NCBI GenBank assembly: GCA_936432065.2
Contig: OW386293.2
Coordinates: forward strand, 99,159,795 to 99,223,794
Direction: 5' to 3'
DNA from: Rutpela maculata
Lineage: Eukaryota; Arthropoda; Insecta; Coleoptera; Cerambycidae
DNA length: 64,000 nt
Shown here: in pieces, positions 53,446 through 61,679 of the stretch
Layout of the letters: each line of letters opens with the position of its first letter
Position numbering within the stretch: the stretch's first letter is position 1
Notes under the pieces: model-generated
Seen by the model: only the letters and a program-made list of their open reading frames with translations
What the model was told of the DNA's origin: nothing
The model's database searches: none
Made by a program: the position numbers and the translations under genes

Positions 53446-54184
53446 TCAATTCTAGCTTCACAATAATCTTTTCACCTCGAAAGTTAATTAAATCTCCATT
53501 GTCATCCAATATGTGCAGAGTAATGTTGTCGATAAACTGACGTCCTTCAGGTCTAACAGGTAAATATATGATGTTAGCTGGCTCCTTGGTAAGTTTATAT
53601 CCAGGTTCAACATCAATATCAAACTCGAAGAGTGTGTGGGATTTTAGGGCATTCAGATACGCTCCGGAAATAATGTTGCAATTCACACGTACCATTCTTA
53701 CTTTCATAATATCAACAGGGAGTGTTGATTCATGGCTCTGGTTTGGATGTAAGTATGTTGGTTCAAATCCCAACAAACTGCCAATCGAGTTTGCTTGTGA
53801 AAAGTCAATTCCATATTTTGACCAAATTTCACACTTCAGCGTATTGTTGTTTGCTCGTAGCCGGAATAATTTCTCTTTTTCTTCCTCTGTATCAGCTGGT
53901 ATAGCTTTCAGTATTGCTCGATATATTTCATCAATTTCATAGGCTCCATATGGTATATGCTTGTATACAAGGGGTAGTTTTGGACGCTCTCTATAACAAA
54001 AACGATTGTTTGTCTCGTCTACATTAAATATAGAGTTGTATGAATAAAATCCAATTAATCCCAGTCCATATCGACTACCCATATCTAGTTCAATGGGTGG
54101 ATAAAATTCTGCACTGAGCACGCTTGAGCGGCTTGATAAAGTGAAGGTGTGTGACATGACTGATGTTTTTGGAGATTGCTGCAT
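53435..54184 (-). CDS. Penton-like minor capsid protein
   Basis: 249 residues from ATG 54184, 4 bp after the preceding gene. The N-terminal half (LGLIGFYSYNSIFNVDETNNRF, IPYGAYEIDEIYRAI), the middle SIGSLLGFEP and the end LINFRGEKIIVKLEL are the blocks of the Polinton minor capsid (single jelly-roll, penton-type) protein, which forms the vertices of the particle. An MSHTF methionine 9 codons downstream is an alternative start. Intact. Its end overlaps the ATG-less 5' extension of the capsid frame. Confidence 0.88.
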   Translation of the reverse strand: MQQSPKTSVMSHTFTLSSRSSVLSAEFYPPIELDMGSRYGLGLIGFYSYNSIFNVDETNNRFCYRERPKLPLVYKHIPYGAYEIDEIYRAILKAIPADTEEEKEKLFRLRANNNTLKCEIWSKYGIDFSQANSIGSLLGFEPTYLHPNQSHESTLPVDIMKVRMVRVNCNIISGAYLNALKSHTLFEFDIDVEPGYKLTKEPANIIYLPVRPEGRQFIDNITLHILDDNGDLINFRGEKIIVKLELKQF

Positions 54185-54188
54185 GAAT

Positions 54189-54602
54189 TTATTGTGATTT
54201 ACAGCAATTGTTGTGGATTAATCTTCTTTTTTTGAGGGGTGATGGAGATACATTTATGTCATTATTTGACACCACGTTCACCTCGTGCACTTTACAGTAG
54301 CAGCAAAATATTTTTCGAGGTGGTGAGCCATCATTAACATCGATATTATTTTCATCATTAGAATAATGTTCTTGACAGTACTGATATTTTAAAATGTCAA
54401 TATCATCCTGAAGATGTCTGGGTAACTTATCCCACACTAACGCAATTTCATTAGGGGCACATGCAATCATTACCTCTTTAGGCATATCTGAAAGTTGCTG
54501 TTTACTCATCTTCAATAAGCTGCGTAGTCTAGAGAAAGCAATCAATGAGTGGCCCATCCGTTTAATTGCTTCTCGATCCATTGATGGTGTTACAGATTCC
54601 AT
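54189..54602 (-). CDS. Unknown 137-residue protein between protease and penton
   Basis: ATG 54602, 15 bp after the protease stop; ends 4 bp before the penton start. A helical N-terminus (IAFSRLRSLLKMSKQQLSDMPKEV), then RHLQDDIDILKYQYCQEHY, then a short cysteine cluster (CCYCK) and a basic KKRRLIHNNCC tail that could be a nuclear signal. No family recognised. Compact placement inside the structural cluster argues it is a virion or assembly protein. Confidence 0.72.
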   Translation of the reverse strand: MESVTPSMDREAIKRMGHSLIAFSRLRSLLKMSKQQLSDMPKEVMIACAPNEIALVWDKLPRHLQDDIDILKYQYCQEHYSNDENNIDVNDGSPPRKIFCCYCKVHEVNVVSNNDINVSPSPLKKRRLIHNNCCKSQ

Positions 54603-54617
54603 TTGAAAAGTTTTTAT

Positions 54618-55001
54618 TTAATTTTTTGAGGAAAGAAACTTTAAGCACAAATGACCACACCACACTGTGTTAAAATTTTGTTGGCGCTCATAATTATAGT
54701 AGATTTTATTTGTAGACATTGAACCGTTGCGCAAGTACTGGACTAGTTCTCTTGGCGGGGGTAAATCGCCAAAACTATCGAAATATGTGACTAAACTGCC
54801 ACGTTTTTTATATGCCACCCAGTGTGTTCCAGGGCCATCTATACTATCCAAATTTATGATGGAGGATTCATTATGATGTGGTCCAGAATTTGGTAGATTG
54901 TCACGCATAAATATACCTCGAAAATATGGTACCTTCATCTTCTCAGCATAATATTTAAGATCGATGTCGGTGAGAGGTTTTCGAGGTAGGGTGTCTAGTA
55001 G
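54618..55001 (-). CDS. Adenovirus-type cysteine protease, -1 frame extension of the PLA2 gene
   Basis: Maturation protease of Polintons/adenoviruses. The catalytic set is visible: histidine in GTHWVAY, aspartate in YFDSFGDLPPP and cysteine in the C-terminal CGHLCLKFL. The first ATG (54938, MKVPYFRG) lies inside the conserved domain; family-like sequence (LTDIDLKYYAEK) continues upstream in the same frame with no ATG, up to the slippery heptamer at 55001-55007. The frame is open from there to 54618, giving 127 codons. So it is best explained as the downstream half of a frameshift product; independent initiation at 54938 would give a truncated 106-residue form. Intact otherwise. Confidence 0.88.
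   Translation of the reverse strand, partial: LLDTLPRKPLTDIDLKYYAEKMKVPYFRGIFMRDNLPNSGPHHNESSIINLDSIDGPGTHWVAYKKRGSLVTYFDSFGDLPPPRELVQYLRNGSMSTNKIYYNYERQQNFNTVWCGHLCLKFLSSKN
54914..54988 (-). other. 11-bp stem downstream of the slippery site
   Basis: 54978-54988 and 54914-54924 are perfect inverse copies (TACCTCGAAAA against TTTTCGAGGTA), loop 53 nt. In the minus-strand mRNA the stem starts 12 nt after the heptamer, close to where a frameshift-stimulating structure is expected. Confidence 0.6.
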
Positions 55002-55894
55002 TTTTTTGAACTTTGTGGTTTTAAATAAAGACCCAGACCTTTACGATATGGTTTCAAATATAATCCTTTGCCACTTTTTCCTAGAGCAATCGCTTCCATG
55101 TGTCTATTATGACGATTTTTTTCGGCCAATTCCTCTCTACTTGTTTTAACATCATTTACAGCTTTAGCTATACCAGCTGCACTTCCAGCCAAACTACCTA
55201 ACGCTGATAATCCTGCAAAAATAGGTATTAAAGGTAGAATTCCACCAACTTTCGGAATCGGTATTATGCGAGGTGTACGAATATTGCGTTTTCCACCAGC
55301 CGCCCTCATGTGACGCCGTGCTGCTTGAAGCGCCATTTGAGCAATTTTTTTTGTATCATTAGCAATAGATCGCTTGCCACCGACCTTACGTAGATCATCA
55401 CGTACCTTGCGCACTATTCCAGCACCGAACGCTACATTTTTAACGTTCTTCCTGTTTTTATTCTTCTTTTTAATTATATTTTTTCTTTTTGTAGTACGAG
55501 ATGTTGACCTACATCCCATACCGAGACGTTGTTTCCCCTTCATTATGGTAGTAACTAACCACGCTGCAGCCTTTTCTTTTATACCTGCGTCTTTGGATTT
55601 AACTCGTTTCCAAGCAGCTTGTTCAAGCTGATAGTCTGCTTTGTGTCGGGCAGCTAAATCGTTCGTGTTTTGATCGTATGCAATATCGTGTTGCTTGCAC
55701 GCAGAATCCAACTTATTTATACCTGGATCACCTCGCGCTAATCTTTTTTGTAATTTAGTACCGGGGCCGCAGTACTGATAACCTCCCGGTAAATGCAGTT
55801 CAAATGGAAGCTTATTTATTAAGGAATTTACTACCCCTCTACCAGCCTTTAAACAATGGCGGTTTTTACTTGTGTGCTGTTTGACTGACAACAT
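54995..55894 (-). CDS. Core/minor-capsid protein with parvovirus-type phospholipase A2 domain
   Basis: 299 residues from ATG 55894. Residues about 35-90 form a PLA2 domain of the parvovirus VP1 type: calcium loop YCGPG (41-45) and catalytic HDIAY (69-73), with a later aspartate (ARHKADYQ), all intact. The domain is expected to open endosomal membranes during entry. It is followed by a strongly basic segment (RTTKRKNIIKKKNKNRKN), a glycine/alanine-rich hydrophobic stretch (ILPLIPIFAGLSALGSLAG) and two GLYLKP-type repeats, an arrangement like adenovirus core/lytic proteins. Its ATG is only 16 bp from the divergent ATPase start. The 3' end carries A_AAA_AAC just before the stop (TAG 54995-54997). 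Confidence 0.9.
   Translation of the reverse strand: MLSVKQHTSKNRHCLKAGRGVVNSLINKLPFELHLPGGYQYCGPGTKLQKRLARGDPGINKLDSACKQHDIAYDQNTNDLAARHKADYQLEQAAWKRVKSKDAGIKEKAAAWLVTTIMKGKQRLGMGCRSTSRTTKRKNIIKKKNKNRKNVKNVAFGAGIVRKVRDDLRKVGGKRSIANDTKKIAQMALQAARRHMRAAGGKRNIRTPRIIPIPKVGGILPLIPIFAGLSALGSLAGSAAGIAKAVNDVKTSREELAEKNRHNRHMEAIALGKSGKGLYLKPYRKGLGLYLKPQSSKNY
55001..55007 (-). promoter_or_regulatory. A_AAA_AAC slippery heptamer (-1 frameshift site)
   Basis: On the minus strand the PLA2-frame codons TCA AAA AAC contain A AAA AAC in exactly the phase needed for -1 slippage. The zero frame stops 2 codons later; the -1 frame enters the protease. Confidence 0.75.
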
Positions 55895-55910
55895 TTAAAT
55901 AACAATTGTA

Positions 55911-56642
55911 ATGCATACATCTATTTATATAGTCTTCAACCGTGCTACAATGCGTATTGTAAAGCAGAGACAGAAGTTTGCTGTAGACAATTTAGACGAA
56001 AAAGTTGGAGGTGGGTTACAAGTCGAATCGCGCCATGGACCATTACTTCCCACAACTATTCGTGGACGATTAATCGGCCCAAGTGCCTGTGGAAAGACAA
56101 ATTTACTTATATCTCTGCTTACTCACCCCCTTGGACTTCGTTTTGCAAACATTTACCTATATTCAAAGTCTCTATATCAACCCAAGTACGAGTATTTGCG
56201 CAAGATATTAGAACCTATTAAGGGACTGGGATTTTACACCTTCAGTAATAATGCAGATATAGTGGAGCCATCCGATGCTAAACCTAATTCTATATTTATA
56301 TTTGATGATGTTATATGTGAAAAACAAGATGTAATTCGTGCGTTTTTCTCAATGGGTCGCCATAGAAATGTAGATTGTTTTTATCTGGCACAAACATATT
56401 CTCGCGTGCCAAAGCAGTTAGTGAGGGATAACGCAAATTTTATAGCATTGTTCAAGCAGGATGACATGAATTTACATCACATTTTCTCTGATCATGTCTC
56501 ACCAGACGTATCTTTTAAGTTATTTCAAGAAATGTGTGCAGAATGTTGGAAAGAAAGATATGGGTTTCTTGTAATTGACAAAGATAGAGAAGTAAATGAG
56601 GGAAGATACAGGAAAGGACTTGATAGTTTCATATATCCATAA
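55911..56642 (+). CDS. Packaging ATPase (FtsK/HerA type)
   Basis: 243 residues from ATG 55911; the ATG at 55950 (MRIVKQRQKF) is an equally likely start and would leave more room for a promoter. Walker A GPSACGKT (residues 56-63), Walker B SIFIFDDV (about 127-134), then MGRHRNVDCFYLAQTY (sensor region with glutamine) and IALFKQDD. This is the A32/FtsK-HerA DNA-packaging ATPase that fills the capsid in Polintons and related viruses. Intact. Head-to-head with the PLA2 gene, which implies a shared bidirectional promoter inside about 60 bp. Confidence 0.94.
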   Translation: MHTSIYIVFNRATMRIVKQRQKFAVDNLDEKVGGGLQVESRHGPLLPTTIRGRLIGPSACGKTNLLISLLTHPLGLRFANIYLYSKSLYQPKYEYLRKILEPIKGLGFYTFSNNADIVEPSDAKPNSIFIFDDVICEKQDVIRAFFSMGRHRNVDCFYLAQTYSRVPKQLVRDNANFIALFKQDDMNLHHIFSDHVSPDVSFKLFQEMCAECWKERYGFLVIDKDREVNEGRYRKGLDSFIYP

Positions 56643-56718
56643 GGAATTGTAATTAGGACTTCAATCGATCTGCAGACAGCGTCGGTATTACATCGACGAA
56701 ATTAAGCAGAAAGCTAAT

Positions 56719-57711
56719 ATGGATAGAGATGTGGGAGCTGAAATAAGTCTGAAACGTCAATTAGTTGAGGCTACCGACTCCGTACGTAAGAAATTCAATT
56801 CTCTCAAGAATAGAGATGCTGAGAATAAATTAACGCTGGAGAAGATATATGAACCTATAACCACACCTTTAAAAGTCTTATCATCCGCTTCAAAGGTAAA
56901 ATCACAAAACAATGTGCCAACGCACACGCAAAAGCCAACACAAACACCATGGGGTGCAAGAGCTAGTACCAGTGTATTTAAAGCTACATCTGAAACTAGT
57001 GATGATGATGAGAATAATGCAAGTCAAGCATATTTTATGGAAACGCCACCAAGATCATCGTTAATGAGTACCCCAGGTTCAGAAAGTATCCTTAGCTGTG
57101 CAGAAAAGGGTGATGTGATCAAACAACATGTAGAAAATTTAAAGTCTGGTAATCATAAATATGATACTATATACGGTGTGCGTCTAGATCCCAACACAGA
57201 TAAACTACTAATGGGTAATAGCGAAATACGCTTTTCTGATGGAAATATCACCTTGTGGTATGGTAATAAGCGAGTGGGAAAGTATCCTGGCAGTTCTAAG
57301 TTGTATGATGTAATATTTATGAAACATCCATCAGTTCTACGTAGTGATGAGACTTTTACTGGAGATGAAGAGCGTGAAATATATCGGCAAATATTAAATA
57401 AAACAAAAGCACCGTATAACCGTTATGATATAAGTCAGGGTTTGAATGAAAAGAAATGGAAGAAATTCAGTCAAATTATAAAACCACTGTTATCTCCTAC
57501 AGTAATGACAAGATCTAGAAAAGGTTCGGGTATGCCTATTAAGAAATTATACAATAGTAGAGGTGTGGATTATGTTTATTGGAATAAACCGAAAGAGTTG
57601 GTAGATCGTCTACGTCTGCTGTATAGTTCAAAAATGGCAGGTAACAGTGGTGTTAACAATGAAATAGTTAGTTTGTTGGAGGAAATGAGAGAAGAAAAAA
57701 TAATCTTTTAG
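56719..57711 (+). CDS. DUF8207-type Polinton protein
   Basis: 330 residues from ATG 56719. N-terminal coiled-coil-like, charged region; low-complexity threonine/proline middle; conserved domain from about residue 140 (YDTIYGVRLDPNTDKLLMGNSEIRF, then NKRVGKYPGSSKLYDVIFMKHPS, then EIYRQILNKTKAPYNRYD). This domain is a hallmark of arthropod Polinton-like elements (DUF8207); its function is unknown. A late GSGMPIKKLYNS.GVDYVYWNKPKELVDRLRLL block is shared with such proteins. Intact, 76 bp after the ATPase gene. Probably structural or replication-related. Confidence 0.87.
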   Translation: MDRDVGAEISLKRQLVEATDSVRKKFNSLKNRDAENKLTLEKIYEPITTPLKVLSSASKVKSQNNVPTHTQKPTQTPWGARASTSVFKATSETSDDDENNASQAYFMETPPRSSLMSTPGSESILSCAEKGDVIKQHVENLKSGNHKYDTIYGVRLDPNTDKLLMGNSEIRFSDGNITLWYGNKRVGKYPGSSKLYDVIFMKHPSVLRSDETFTGDEEREIYRQILNKTKAPYNRYDISQGLNEKKWKKFSQIIKPLLSPTVMTRSRKGSGMPIKKLYNSRGVDYVYWNKPKELVDRLRLLYSSKMAGNSGVNNEIVSLLEEMREEKIIF

Positions 57712-57870
57712 CGAAATTAAATTTAATTCCAGTAAGGAGTGTCCAACGTAGGAAGAAATAATTTAAATAAAAAAAGAAAAATTGATTTTATTAAATTTCC
57801 CTGTGAATATATCTAATTGGGAAGTATAATATATTGTGAAATACTTAAATCAGATCAGATGTAATCAGAA
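57712..57870 (+). other. Spacer with 3' signals
   Basis: AT-rich. It carries the 3' UTR of the DUF8207 gene and the likely promoter of the next gene; no clear TATA/Inr pair. Confidence 0.4.
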
Positions 57871-58446
57871 ATGCTACCTGTTCACAACACAATTGACAAG
57901 TTTGGACGTAGAAGAGGCGGCGCTAATAAATCATTAGTCGTACGCGGTCCACCAGGTCTTGGCTTTAACCTCACCACAGATAATCACTTTGATATCCAGA
58001 ATAAACGTTTAAAGAACATTGGAGAACCAGTAGATAGTAAGGATGGTGTAACACGTAACTATGTTGAAAATCGCTTTGCTACATTCTTTGCAGAAATCCA
58101 CAAGGCTATGGATGAGATCAGTGACTTAATTATTGCAGCAATGAAAAAGTATGTCGATAGTCAAGCTGACTTAAGTAGTGGAGCTATGAAAAAGTATGTT
58201 AATGAGCAAATGCATAAAGTTAATGATCAAGCTGGCTTAGTTAGTGGTGCTGTGAGAAAGTATGTTGATGATCAAATGCAAAGAAAAAAAGGAGAAGTTA
58301 TTGCAGCAATGAAAAAGTATGTTAATGAACAAATACAAAAAGATACTGACAAAAAACATAAAGAAGTTGAAAATGCTGTTATTCTAAACACTAAACAGAT
58401 TAATAATTTAATTGAGAAACTTGTTAAATTAGAAGAATTAACTTAG
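57871..58446 (+). CDS. Fibre-like protein with AMKKYV repeats
   Basis: 191 residues. The N-terminus GPPGLGFNLTTDNHFDIQNK then RLKNIGEPVDSKDGVTRNYVE is a tail/attachment-type motif seen in arthropod Polinton fibre-like genes. After it come four to five copies of an about 24-residue unit, (A/V)(M/R)KKYV(D/N)(S/E/D)Q, predicted to be a long coiled coil, probably trimeric. No globular knob follows. It may bind receptors or extend from the penton; this is inference from position and repeat form. Intact. Confidence 0.75.
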   Translation: MLPVHNTIDKFGRRRGGANKSLVVRGPPGLGFNLTTDNHFDIQNKRLKNIGEPVDSKDGVTRNYVENRFATFFAEIHKAMDEISDLIIAAMKKYVDSQADLSSGAMKKYVNEQMHKVNDQAGLVSGAVRKYVDDQMQRKKGEVIAAMKKYVNEQIQKDTDKKHKEVENAVILNTKQINNLIEKLVKLEELT

Positions 58447-58512
58447 AGATTAGTCTATTGGCAAACATCTATCAGTTAGGTGTATCCTCCCCATTGGAAT
58501 CAAGAAGTTATC

Positions 58513-59433
58513 ATGGAAATTAGTAGTACAAAAAGGGGCATTGTGGAGGAGCTGCACAGATTACCCCGTAAAAATTTCCGTAGAAGAAGAACAATCATCA
58601 AGGGTTACGGTGATTTATGGCAAATTGATTTGGCTGAAATGCAGCCATATGCTAATGAGAATAAAGGTTATCGATATATTCTCGTAGTGATTGACTGCTA
58701 CTCAAAATATGTGTGGACAAGACCTTTAAGAAATAAAACGGCAATTGAAATTACGAAGGGCATGAGGAGCATTTTGCAAAAATCAAACTACTCACCTAAG
58801 AATATTCAAAGCGACCAGGGTACCGAATTCTACAACAAACACTTTTCCACTTTAATGAAACAACATTCCATTAATCATTACTCGACGTATAGTACAAAGA
58901 AAGCAGCAGTTGTGGAGAGAGTGATACGGACATTAAAAAATTGGTTATATAAAGAATTCTCAGCTAGAGGTAAATACAAATGGTTCGACATTCTAGCCAA
59001 CGTTACAAATATGTACAATAACAAAGTACATCGCACGATTGGTATGAAGCCTGCTGATGTAAAACCATCCACAAAATTGAGTGCTTATGATAATATTAGG
59101 ATTGCTTTAAAACCTAAGTTTCATGTTGGTGACGTAGTTCGAATAAGTGCATACAAAGGTGTATTTGAAAAAGGTTTTACAGTCAATTTTTCAACTGAAC
59201 TTTTTAAAATTGTAAAAATAAACATAACTAACCCAACAACTTATCAGCTTCAAGATATGTATGGCCAACCAATTAAAGGATGTTTTTATGAAATGGAGTT
59301 ACAAAAAACTAAATATCCCGATGTATATCTAGTGGAGAAGGTGTTAAGGAAAAAAGGAAACAGAATATTTGTTAAATGGATGGGGCTTTCCAAAGAACAC
59401 AACTCTTGGATTGACAAAATGGACGTTGTGTAG
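58513..59433 (+). CDS. int: Polinton integrase (retroviral type) with chromodomain
   Basis: 306 residues from ATG 58513; an in-frame GTG at 58480 is not a likely eukaryotic start. Catalytic acidic residues D39 (LWQIDLAEM), D101 (IQSDQGTEF) and E135 (VVERVIRT) give the DDE triad. A C-terminal chromodomain (YLVEKVLRKKGNRIFVKWMG then NSWIDKM) could guide integration to modified histones. There is no zinc-binding HHCC domain in front, which is usual for many Polinton integrases or lies in lost sequence. Intact and convergent with the cysteine-rich gene. Confidence 0.95.
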   Translation: MEISSTKRGIVEELHRLPRKNFRRRRTIIKGYGDLWQIDLAEMQPYANENKGYRYILVVIDCYSKYVWTRPLRNKTAIEITKGMRSILQKSNYSPKNIQSDQGTEFYNKHFSTLMKQHSINHYSTYSTKKAAVVERVIRTLKNWLYKEFSARGKYKWFDILANVTNMYNNKVHRTIGMKPADVKPSTKLSAYDNIRIALKPKFHVGDVVRISAYKGVFEKGFTVNFSTELFKIVKINITNPTTYQLQDMYGQPIKGCFYEMELQKTKYPDVYLVEKVLRKKGNRIFVKWMGLSKEHNSWIDKMDVV

Positions 59434-59725
59434 TTTATTAAATATTAAACATTGTAAAATATGCATAATCAATTATATATTTACTTGTGTATCAGTAGTA
59501 TAGTAATAAAATATGTATACGACATTAATGTGTTTTATTTAAATGTCTAAAATTCATTATTTTCTTTATTTCACTGTAACATTATTTACATTTTATATAT
59601 CAGTAAGTTAATAGAAGAAAAAAAAAACAAATTTATTTAAATATATTTTATTCCCAAAATATAAATTATTCTAATTCCAAATACAATAAAGAAAGAAATT
59701 TTACATCTTCATAAAATTCCATGCC
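59434..59725. other. Convergent 3' ends
   Basis: AATAAAATATG near 59504 (plus) and AT-rich tails of the minus gene. No coding seen. Confidence 0.6.
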
Positions 59726-60229
59726 TTAATTCCATGAATTAATCTCATGCCTTAACAACTGGATTTCTTGATTAAAACACCAACATTTTCTTTCGTGATG
59801 CACAAAACTCCCATAAAAATGACCAACATTCTCGCACAATATTTTATCGTCTCTACACATCCTACACACATTGTTCCAACAATCGTCTTTATACCTATCA
59901 CAAGAGAGACACCGCTGCCTTAATGGATGGTCCACCTTGCACACATCACAAACATCTCTGCTTACTCCGAAATTTGTGCGAGTTAACAGCTGCAGACACT
60001 TGCGGCATTCATTTTCTTGGCGTTCGCCTGCATCTCTTCCTTGAACCCCTTGGCTTTTCTTAATTGGCACAGGATTCGCCTCTCTACATTTTCTACACAA
60101 TCCCGTACATGAATTCATGTACTCCTTCGGCCAGGACACATAACAATTATGACACACAATTTGGTTATACGTACTATATGGGTATGCGGCAATGGTTGGT
60201 TTGGATTCCCACTCTTTTGGAAAAGGCAT
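59726..60229 (-). CDS. Cysteine-rich accessory protein
   Basis: 167 residues from ATG 60229 (MPFPKEWES); an upstream in-frame ATG at 60310 would add 27 hydrophobic residues. About 20 cysteines in CxxC pairs: CHNC, CRKC, CRKC, CDVCK, CLSC, CRMC and a final CWC. Zinc-ribbon- or treble-clef-like; no named family. It is divergent from the acidic gene at 60459 and shares its control region. A regulatory or host-interaction role is inferred only. Confidence 0.72.
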   Translation of the reverse strand: MPFPKEWESKPTIAAYPYSTYNQIVCHNCYVSWPKEYMNSCTGLCRKCREANPVPIKKSQGVQGRDAGERQENECRKCLQLLTRTNFGVSRDVCDVCKVDHPLRQRCLSCDRYKDDCWNNVCRMCRDDKILCENVGHFYGSFVHHERKCWCFNQEIQLLRHEINSWN

Positions 60230-60331
60230 TTTAACACTTGTTAATACTTTATAGTATATGCAGTACGAAAGCAGAAAAATAACTGTGCTCCTCTTCGTAT
60301 TCATTCGCATTTAATAGATGTTGAGGGTGCT

Positions 60332-60397
60332 GACGTCATTCAAGGCCAAGGTCGCCGGCTACATATAAGCGAGGAGGAGACGTGATATGATTCAGTT
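60332..60397 (+). promoter_or_regulatory. CRE, two FTZ-F1-type sites, TATA and initiator of the 60459 gene
   Basis: TGACGTCA at 60332-60339, TCAAGGCCA at 60341-60349 and CCAAGGTCG at 60347-60355 (both fit YCAAGGYCR and overlap by three bases), TATAAG at 60364-60369 and TCAGTT at 60392-60397. The TATA to initiator-A distance is 30 bp. Confidence 0.75.
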
Positions 60398-60458
60398 GAT
60401 TTTCAGCACTTCAACAGATTTATTCGTTTACGTTTACCCTTACACTTTTTAATTAACA

Positions 60459-61070
60459 ATGGCTGCTGTACCAAATTTTATGGTTGATACACCCAGGGGA
60501 TGTGCCAACCTGCAGTTTTTGGATTGGTTGGCAGAGCTGGACCTCATCAACAATATGTGGAGCGACGATGAGGGTGATGCAGATGCGCCTGGTGTCGAAG
60601 GCGATGTCGATGTCGACGCTGTTGATGCCGAAGGGGAAGTTGCTGGAGCCAACGAGGGTGTTCTCGCAGGAGACGAGGAAGACGATGATGTTATCGTACT
60701 TGAAGGGGGACCTGCTGATTCTGACGACGATGGCATCGTTGCAGATGCCTCAGATGAAGAGGATGAAGTGGAGTTCAAGGACAAGTATCTCCTAAGAGGA
60801 CACCCCGGGGGTGAGATATTCTGCACCACTATGACGTATGTGGCTGTGGATACAAGAGGTGGTGCAGAATATAATATGTGCTACGAGTGTTACATGGGCT
60901 ACCAGCGACGTGTCGACATAGCATGGCATCGGCATGTCGATTACCACGCTACAACACGTCTGACGGACGCGGAGAGAGATTATTGCAAATGTTGCAGAGA
61001 TCCGCTGCACCAAATGAGACCAGTGGAAATCTGCAACATTTGCAATAATAACATGAAACAGAAATTGTAA
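60459..61070 (+). CDS. Acidic protein with C-terminal cysteine clusters
   Basis: 203 residues from ATG 60459. Residues about 35-110 are almost only D, E, G, A and V (acidic activation-domain-like). The C-terminal third carries CYECY, HRHVDYH, CKCC and CNIC, which could bind zinc. The acidic-plus-cysteine plan recalls transcription-modifying early proteins of small DNA viruses, but there is no alignable motif and no LxCxE motif. It has a strong TATA/Inr promoter. Intact. Confidence 0.75.
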   Translation: MAAVPNFMVDTPRGCANLQFLDWLAELDLINNMWSDDEGDADAPGVEGDVDVDAVDAEGEVAGANEGVLAGDEEDDDVIVLEGGPADSDDDGIVADASDEEDEVEFKDKYLLRGHPGGEIFCTTMTYVAVDTRGGAEYNMCYECYMGYQRRVDIAWHRHVDYHATTRLTDAERDYCKCCRDPLHQMRPVEICNICNNNMKQKL

Positions 61071-61316
61071 ATAGTTTAGTATTGTAATTGTAAATATGTA
61101 AATAGTTTAGTTTAAGTTTTATATATTAGTCCTTAGGTAAATTTAAGTTCAGTTTGTAAATAATTTTATATATATTATTCTTTTTGTAAATAAATGTCTA
61201 TTTTATGAAAATGTTTGTTTTTTACTTTATATTTTAAGAGCAAAATAAAGTGGGGGTAAATCGACTTAATAGTAGGAAATAGTATAGTCTTCTTCATTTG
61301 AGTTTCTGCGTTTAAT
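61071..61316. other. Spacer with 3' UTR
   Basis: Repeats of TGTAAATA.GTTTAGT and AATAAATG near 61189. No gene. Confidence 0.5.
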
Positions 61317-61568
61317 ATGGACACAAACCAAGATCCAACCATATCCTCTACCAGTGATTTGATGTTATCGAATGTTGTACCATTGATATGGTGCGAAGTA
61401 GTAAGATATCAAGATCCTGAAACCGGTGAGTGGTGTTCATATTTATCGTGGGTTACAGAGGAGCCACCGGGTCCGGCCGACAGCACTACAAATGGATACC
61501 GCGAAACGTCCTCAGAAGCAGTATCCTCTGAAAGTTCACCGTCTGTATCCGATGCAGAAACGGATTAA
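61317..61568 (+). CDS. Small acidic accessory protein A
   Basis: 83 residues from ATG 61317. A tryptophan-containing core (WCEVVRYQDPETGEWCSYLSW) is followed by a serine/glutamate-rich tail. It may be a diverged paralogue of the next gene, which has the same plan of an aromatic core then an acidic serine tail. No family recognised. Confidence 0.5.
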   Translation: MDTNQDPTISSTSDLMLSNVVPLIWCEVVRYQDPETGEWCSYLSWVTEEPPGPADSTTNGYRETSSEAVSSESSPSVSDAETD

Positions 61569-61622
61569 ACTGTCTATCTACAAGGCTTGTTTATGTTGGT
61601 TGTGGTGGAGTGGGGGTGTGCT

Positions 61623-61657
61623 TATATGAGAAACTCCTCACCGTTTGGTCCTCAGTT
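61623..61657 (+). promoter_or_regulatory. TATA/initiator pair of the 61680 gene
   Basis: TATATG at 61624 and TCAGTT at 61652-61657, about 30 bp apart; it fixes the gene start downstream, at 61680. Confidence 0.6.
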
Positions 61658-61679
61658 AAACTGCATAGCTGGAAGAGAA

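Noticed and set aside
58480..58512. GTG start for the integrase
   Set aside because: Eukaryotic initiation is expected at the ATG at 58513, which keeps the whole integrase domain.
60449..60829. Serine-rich minus-strand frame
   Set aside because: Antisense of the acidic 60459 gene; its composition is explained by GAY codons read backwards.
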